Source: Streptomyces sp. NBC_00510 (GTDB lineage Bacteria; Actinomycetota; Actinomycetes; Streptomycetales; Streptomycetaceae). Taken from it: 64,000 nt of DNA. The stretch spans positions 6,408,501 through 6,472,500 of the forward strand of contig CP107851.1 in assembly GCA_036013505.1 (NCBI GenBank), in the 5' to 3' direction. This document shows, piece by piece, positions 61,282 to 64,000 of the stretch. Position 1 is the stretch's first letter, and each line of letters starts with the position of its first letter. The position numbers were made by a program, and so were the translations under genes. Under the pieces are notes generated by a model, which ran no database searches, had not been told where the DNA came from, and worked only from the letters and a program-made list of their open reading frames with translations.

Positions 61282-62736
61282 TCAACCCGGGAACGCCCCC
61301 GGATGCGTCTGCTCACGCACCGCGACGTACTGCTGCCGCACCGAGTGCCCGATCGGCCCGTCGTCCGGGCCGGGTTCGGCCACGGCGTAGTCCGCGGGGT
61401 GCCAGTACGGCGGCTGCACCGGCGAGGCCGTGCCGTTCACCACCCCCAGTGACCAGGCCGCCTGCCGGGCCGCGCCCAGTGCCGCGTACTCGCCCGGCGG
61501 CGGCACGACGACCTGCGCGCCCAGCAGCGCCGGGGCCATCGACCGTACGGCGGGGAGGTCACCCGCCGGGCCCAGCAGGAAGATCCGGCGCACCTCCACC
61601 CCGCGCGCCCGCAGCACGTCCAGCGCGTCCGCCAGCCCGCACAGCATCCCCTCGAACGCCGCGCGCGCCAGGTGCTCCGGCTTCATGCTCTCCCGCCGCA
61701 GCCCGTGCAGCGTCCCCGCGGTGTGCGGCAGGTCGGGTGTGCGCTCGCCCTCCAGGTACGGCAGCAGCACCAGGCCGTACGAACCCGGGGTGGAGCGCAT
61801 CGCCAGCTCCGACAGCCCGGCCAGGTCGGTGCCGAGGAGCTCGGCGGTGCCGCGCAGCACCCGTACCGCGTTGCGGGTGTGGACGACCGGCAGATGGCGG
61901 CCGGTCGCGTCGGCGAAGGAGGTGATCAGGCCGGTCGGGTCGCTCAGCGCGTGGTGATGCACCGCGAAGACCGTCCCCGCCGCGCCCAGCGACACCACCG
62001 CGTCCCCCGGGCCGACGCCCAGTCCGAGGGCGGCCGCCATGTTGTCCCCGGTACCGGCCGAGATCAGCAGCCCCTCCGGGGTCCGGCCGGCCGGCTCGGC
62101 GGGGGCCAGCACGTCGGGCAGCTGCACCGGATGGCCGAGCGCCAGCTCCACGATGTCCGTGCGCCACTGTCCGGTCGCCGCCGACCAGTAGCCCGTGCCC
62201 GAGGCGTCGCCCCGGTCCGTCGTGCGCCGCCGGGGGCGGCCCATGAGCTGCCACACCAGCCAGTCGTGCGGCAGCAGCACCTGCGCGGTGCGCTGCGCCG
62301 AGGCGGGTTCGTGCCGGGCCAGCCAGCGCAGCTTGGCCACCGGGTACGCGGCCTGCGGCACCGCCCCGACCGCCTCGGCCCAGGCGCCGGGACCGCCCAG
62401 CTCCTCGGTCAGGTCGGCGGCCTGGATCTGCGCCCGCTTGTCGTTCCAGAGCAGTGCGGGCCGTACGAGCGCCCCGCCGGCGTCCAGCGCCAGCATCCCG
62501 TGCTGCTGTCCGGAGACCCCGATGGCCTGTACGCCCTCGAGCATCCCGCCCTTGGCCGCCTCGCCCAGCGACAGCAGCCAGGCCTCGGGGTCGATCTCGG
62601 TCGGCGGCCCTGCGCCCTCGCCGCCCGGCAGGGGGTGCGGGGCGTGCGTCTGCCGGAGCACGGCTCCGCTGCCGGTGTCGCACACGACGACCGTCGTGCC
62701 GCTGCCCGAGCTGTCGATCCCCGCCACAATCCCCAT
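61282..62736 (-). CDS. FGGY-family sugar kinase (xylulokinase-like)
   Basis: A 484-residue FGGY kinase. The N-terminal phosphate-binding loop is GIVAGIDSSGSGTTVVV. QAIGVSGQQHGMLALD, PALLWNDKRAQ (catalytic-Asp neighbourhood), GDASGTGYWS (base Asp), SAGTGDNMAAALGLGVGPGDAVVSLGAAGTVFA and the C-terminal GEYAALGAARQAAW all fit XylB-type enzymes. The sugar is not certain. CATGAT (62743-62748) is 6 nt before ATG 62736: probably leaderless. It lies 69 bp upstream of the ABC genes, same direction. Confidence 0.88.
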   Translation of the reverse strand: MGIVAGIDSSGSGTTVVVCDTGSGAVLRQTHAPHPLPGGEGAGPPTEIDPEAWLLSLGEAAKGGMLEGVQAIGVSGQQHGMLALDAGGALVRPALLWNDKRAQIQAADLTEELGGPGAWAEAVGAVPQAAYPVAKLRWLARHEPASAQRTAQVLLPHDWLVWQLMGRPRRRTTDRGDASGTGYWSAATGQWRTDIVELALGHPVQLPDVLAPAEPAGRTPEGLLISAGTGDNMAAALGLGVGPGDAVVSLGAAGTVFAVHHHALSDPTGLITSFADATGRHLPVVHTRNAVRVLRGTAELLGTDLAGLSELAMRSTPGSYGLVLLPYLEGERTPDLPHTAGTLHGLRRESMKPEHLARAAFEGMLCGLADALDVLRARGVEVRRIFLLGPAGDLPAVRSMAPALLGAQVVVPPPGEYAALGAARQAAWSLGVVNGTASPVQPPYWHPADYAVAEPGPDDGPIGHSVRQQYVAVREQTHPGAFPG

Positions 62737-62817
62737 GCGGGCATCATGCCGCACCCGGCGCGTACGGCGGAAAACCGGGCACCTTCACCCGCATCCGCCC
62801 GCGCCGGACCGGCGTCG

Positions 62818-63117
62818 TCAGGTGTTGCTGGTGCCCCAGTCGTCCTCGACCGCCGAGCCGTTGCCGCGCACGCGGCGCAGCCGCTCCGCGACCGCCGGCG
62901 GCAGCCGGTCCCCGACCTTGGCGGTCACCGCGTCCACGGCCTTCACGGCCGCCCCGCGGCCCGCCTGGCCCGCGGACTCCACGGTGTTCCGCACCGCCGG
63001 GTTCTGCGCGATGCGCTGGGCGCTCTTGCGCAGCTGCTCGTACCGGTCGCGGCCGGCCCGCGCCCCGAGCACGTACCCGACGGCGACCCCGCTGATGAAC
63101 GTCAGCCGGTAGCGCAT
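62818..63117 (-). CDS. Small membrane-anchored YtxH-like protein
   Basis: A 99-residue protein. MRYRLTFISGVAVGYVLGARAGRDRYEQLRKSAQRIAQNP is the typical YtxH/actinobacterial pattern: a Gly-rich N-terminal membrane helix with GYVLGARAGRxRYE, then amphipathic helices. Function is unknown; some homologues are stress-associated. GGAG is 2 nt before the ATG. Confidence 0.78.
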   Translation of the reverse strand: MRYRLTFISGVAVGYVLGARAGRDRYEQLRKSAQRIAQNPAVRNTVESAGQAGRGAAVKAVDAVTAKVGDRLPPAVAERLRRVRGNGSAVEDDWGTSNT

Positions 63118-63294
63118 GGCTCCACCCTCTCCTCGTATCGGGGCTGTGCTTCGCGCCTACCCGTCGTGGCCTGCGGACAACCACGGAGATACCGGTTGGC
63201 GGAGCACCCCCCACCTTGCGCTAATGTATGTGTCGCAGCGAGCGCACGCCGTCCGGGATGCCGGAAACGGGTGCATTCGGTGCAAGCGGAGCGA

Positions 63295-63367
63295 TCCCCT
63301 GTAGCTCAATTGGCAGAGCAGCCGGCTGTTAACCGGCAGGTTACTGGTTCGAGTCCAGTCGGGGGAG
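63295..63367 (+). tRNA. tRNA-Asn (GTT), copy 1
   Basis: A 73-nt cloverleaf: acceptor TCCCCTG pairs with CGGGGGA, D arm GTAGCTCAATTGGCAGAGC, anticodon loop CTGTTAA (anticodon GTT), and T arm CTGGTTCGAGTCCAG. CCA is not encoded. A -10-like TAATGT lies at 63222-63227. Confidence 0.97.
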
Positions 63368-63381
63368 CTCGCGCTCCTCTA

Positions 63382-63454
63382 TCCCCTGTAGCTCAATTGG
63401 CAGAGCAGCCGGCTGTTAACCGGCAGGTTACTGGTTCGAGTCCAGTCGGGGGAG
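63382..63454 (+). tRNA. tRNA-Asn (GTT), copy 2
   Basis: Identical to copy 1 over all 73 nt, with 14 nt between the two genes, so they are probably processed from one transcript. Confidence 0.97.
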
Positions 63455-63462
63455 CAGCGGTC

Positions 63463-63487
63463 AAGGACCCCCGCGGGGGTCCTTTTT
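63463..63487 (+). terminator. Intrinsic terminator after the tRNA-Asn pair
   Basis: A 10-bp stem (AAGGACCCCC) closes a 2-nt centre and is followed by five Ts, a classical terminator unusual for this GC-rich window. Confidence 0.85.
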
Positions 63488-63622
63488 CGTGTCCCCGGGA
63501 ACCGATCATCCGGTGATCGCAGTCCACCAGGTGGTGCGTCTGTGACCCGCGAGGGCGACAGATCGTATGAGCAGCTATGCTGCGGCAGACGGCGTGCACA
63601 GGATGGTGACGGCACGCCGTAC

Positions 63623-63699
63623 GGGGCGGTAGCTCAGCCGGTTAGAGCAGCGGACTCATAATCCGTCGGTCGTGGGTTCGAGTCCCACCCGCCCCACCA
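63623..63699 (+). tRNA. tRNA with CAT anticodon, probably tRNA-Ile2
   Basis: A 77-nt cloverleaf with encoded CCA: acceptor GGGGCGG with CCGCCCC, discriminator A, and anticodon loop CTCATAA. The variable loop and T arm (CGGTCG, GTGGGTTCGAGTCCCAC) look more like the lysidine-modified Ile2 tRNA than elongator Met, which remains the alternative. TATGCT at 63576-63581 may be its -10. Confidence 0.85.
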
Positions 63700-63745
63700 A
63701 GGGCCGCGGGCCCGCAGGTTCAGGACCTGCAGCGAGATAACGAAC

Positions 63746-63776
63746 GAAGCCCCTCCGGGTCACCCGGAGGGGCTTC
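63746..63776 (+). terminator. Hairpin downstream of the CAT tRNA
   Basis: 15-bp arms (GAAGCCCCTCCGGGT and its complement) around one base. A smaller hairpin GCAGGT-N5-ACCTGC precedes it at 63714-63730. Confidence 0.8.
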
Positions 63777-64000
63777 ACTGATCGTTAGCCGGCCCGCTGC
63801 CGGCCCGAGTTGCCAGCGATCACGCCCGACGCGCTGTCACCCCGACAGCCTCATGCCGGACATGGGTGAGCCCCCACCGCCGGGGTGCGGTGGGGGCCTC
63901 GTCCTGCCCAAAGGCCGAGTCTTGTGGCCAGCGCCAGTCGTTGCCGCGTCCGCAGCACGGTCGCAGCCGGTGCTTTCTCGGGATGCCCACTCTCGCCGCG
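63777..64000. other. Right edge, no gene recognised
   Basis: The last 224 bp show no confident coding region. A second hairpin with 11-bp arms (GCCCCCACCGC and its complement, 63870-63897) lies here and may terminate a gene entering from the right on the minus strand. Confidence 0.5.

Overview
The window is high-GC actinobacterial chromosome, almost certainly Streptomyces. The codon third positions are GC-saturated, GTG starts are common, and the gene content matches the Streptomyces core: phoH-ybeY-era, recO-uppS-zur-znuABC-glyS, ppdK, dgt, dnaG and an hrdA-type sigma factor. The genus call rests on gene content and remembered gene order, not on a database search. No prophage, IS element or CRISPR array was seen.

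Layout. 1-2.5 kb: FHA protein (cut by the window edge), PfkB-family kinase, orphan RHH antitoxin-like protein, GNAT. 2.6-8.4 kb: phoH-ybeY-CBS/CorC, a membrane protein, a cytidine-deaminase-like protein without zinc ligands, a LysR regulator and era. 8.4-13.4 kb: a carotenoid-oxygenase/emfourin/M4-protease operon, then leuA behind a leader peptide with four consecutive leucine codons. 13.5-19.2 kb: TerB-like protein, MMPL exporter with a two-component system, two small membrane proteins. 19.3-25.7 kb: recO, uppS, the zinc uptake operon znuA-znuC-znuB-zur with a Zur-like box, glyS. 25.7-32.5 kb: three regulator-linked modules (AKR-TetR, MFS/MmyB-like, MFS-MarR) and a NADAR protein. 32.6-38.1 kb: dusB, ppdK, PhoX-like phosphatase. 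38.2-40.8 kb: SDR, small antitoxin-like protein, PhzF-like protein. 40.8-48 kb: nitrate/nitrite assimilation (nasA, an FAD reductase, nirB, nirD) interrupted by a vapBC pair and carrying two GlnR-like boxes. 48-48.6 kb: a gene-free patch of repeats. 48.6-57.5 kb: SanA-like protein, GGCT-like protein, CbiX-type chelatase, dgt, FAD reductase, GNAT, dnaG, hrdA. 57.5-63.1 kb: a two-subunit ABC exporter, FGGY kinase, small membrane protein. 63.3-63.7 kb: two identical tRNA-Asn genes and a CAT-anticodon tRNA.

Functional themes. Nitrogen: nasA reduces nitrate to nitrite and NirBD reduces nitrite to ammonium; the nearby CbiX-type chelatase could supply siroheme. Zinc: ZnuABC uptake sits in one operon with its likely repressor Zur. 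A recurrent promoter design is visible: about twenty genes have a -10-like hexamer 6-8 nt before the start codon and no Shine-Dalgarno sequence, so they are probably read as leaderless mRNAs. This pattern was used to choose several starts.
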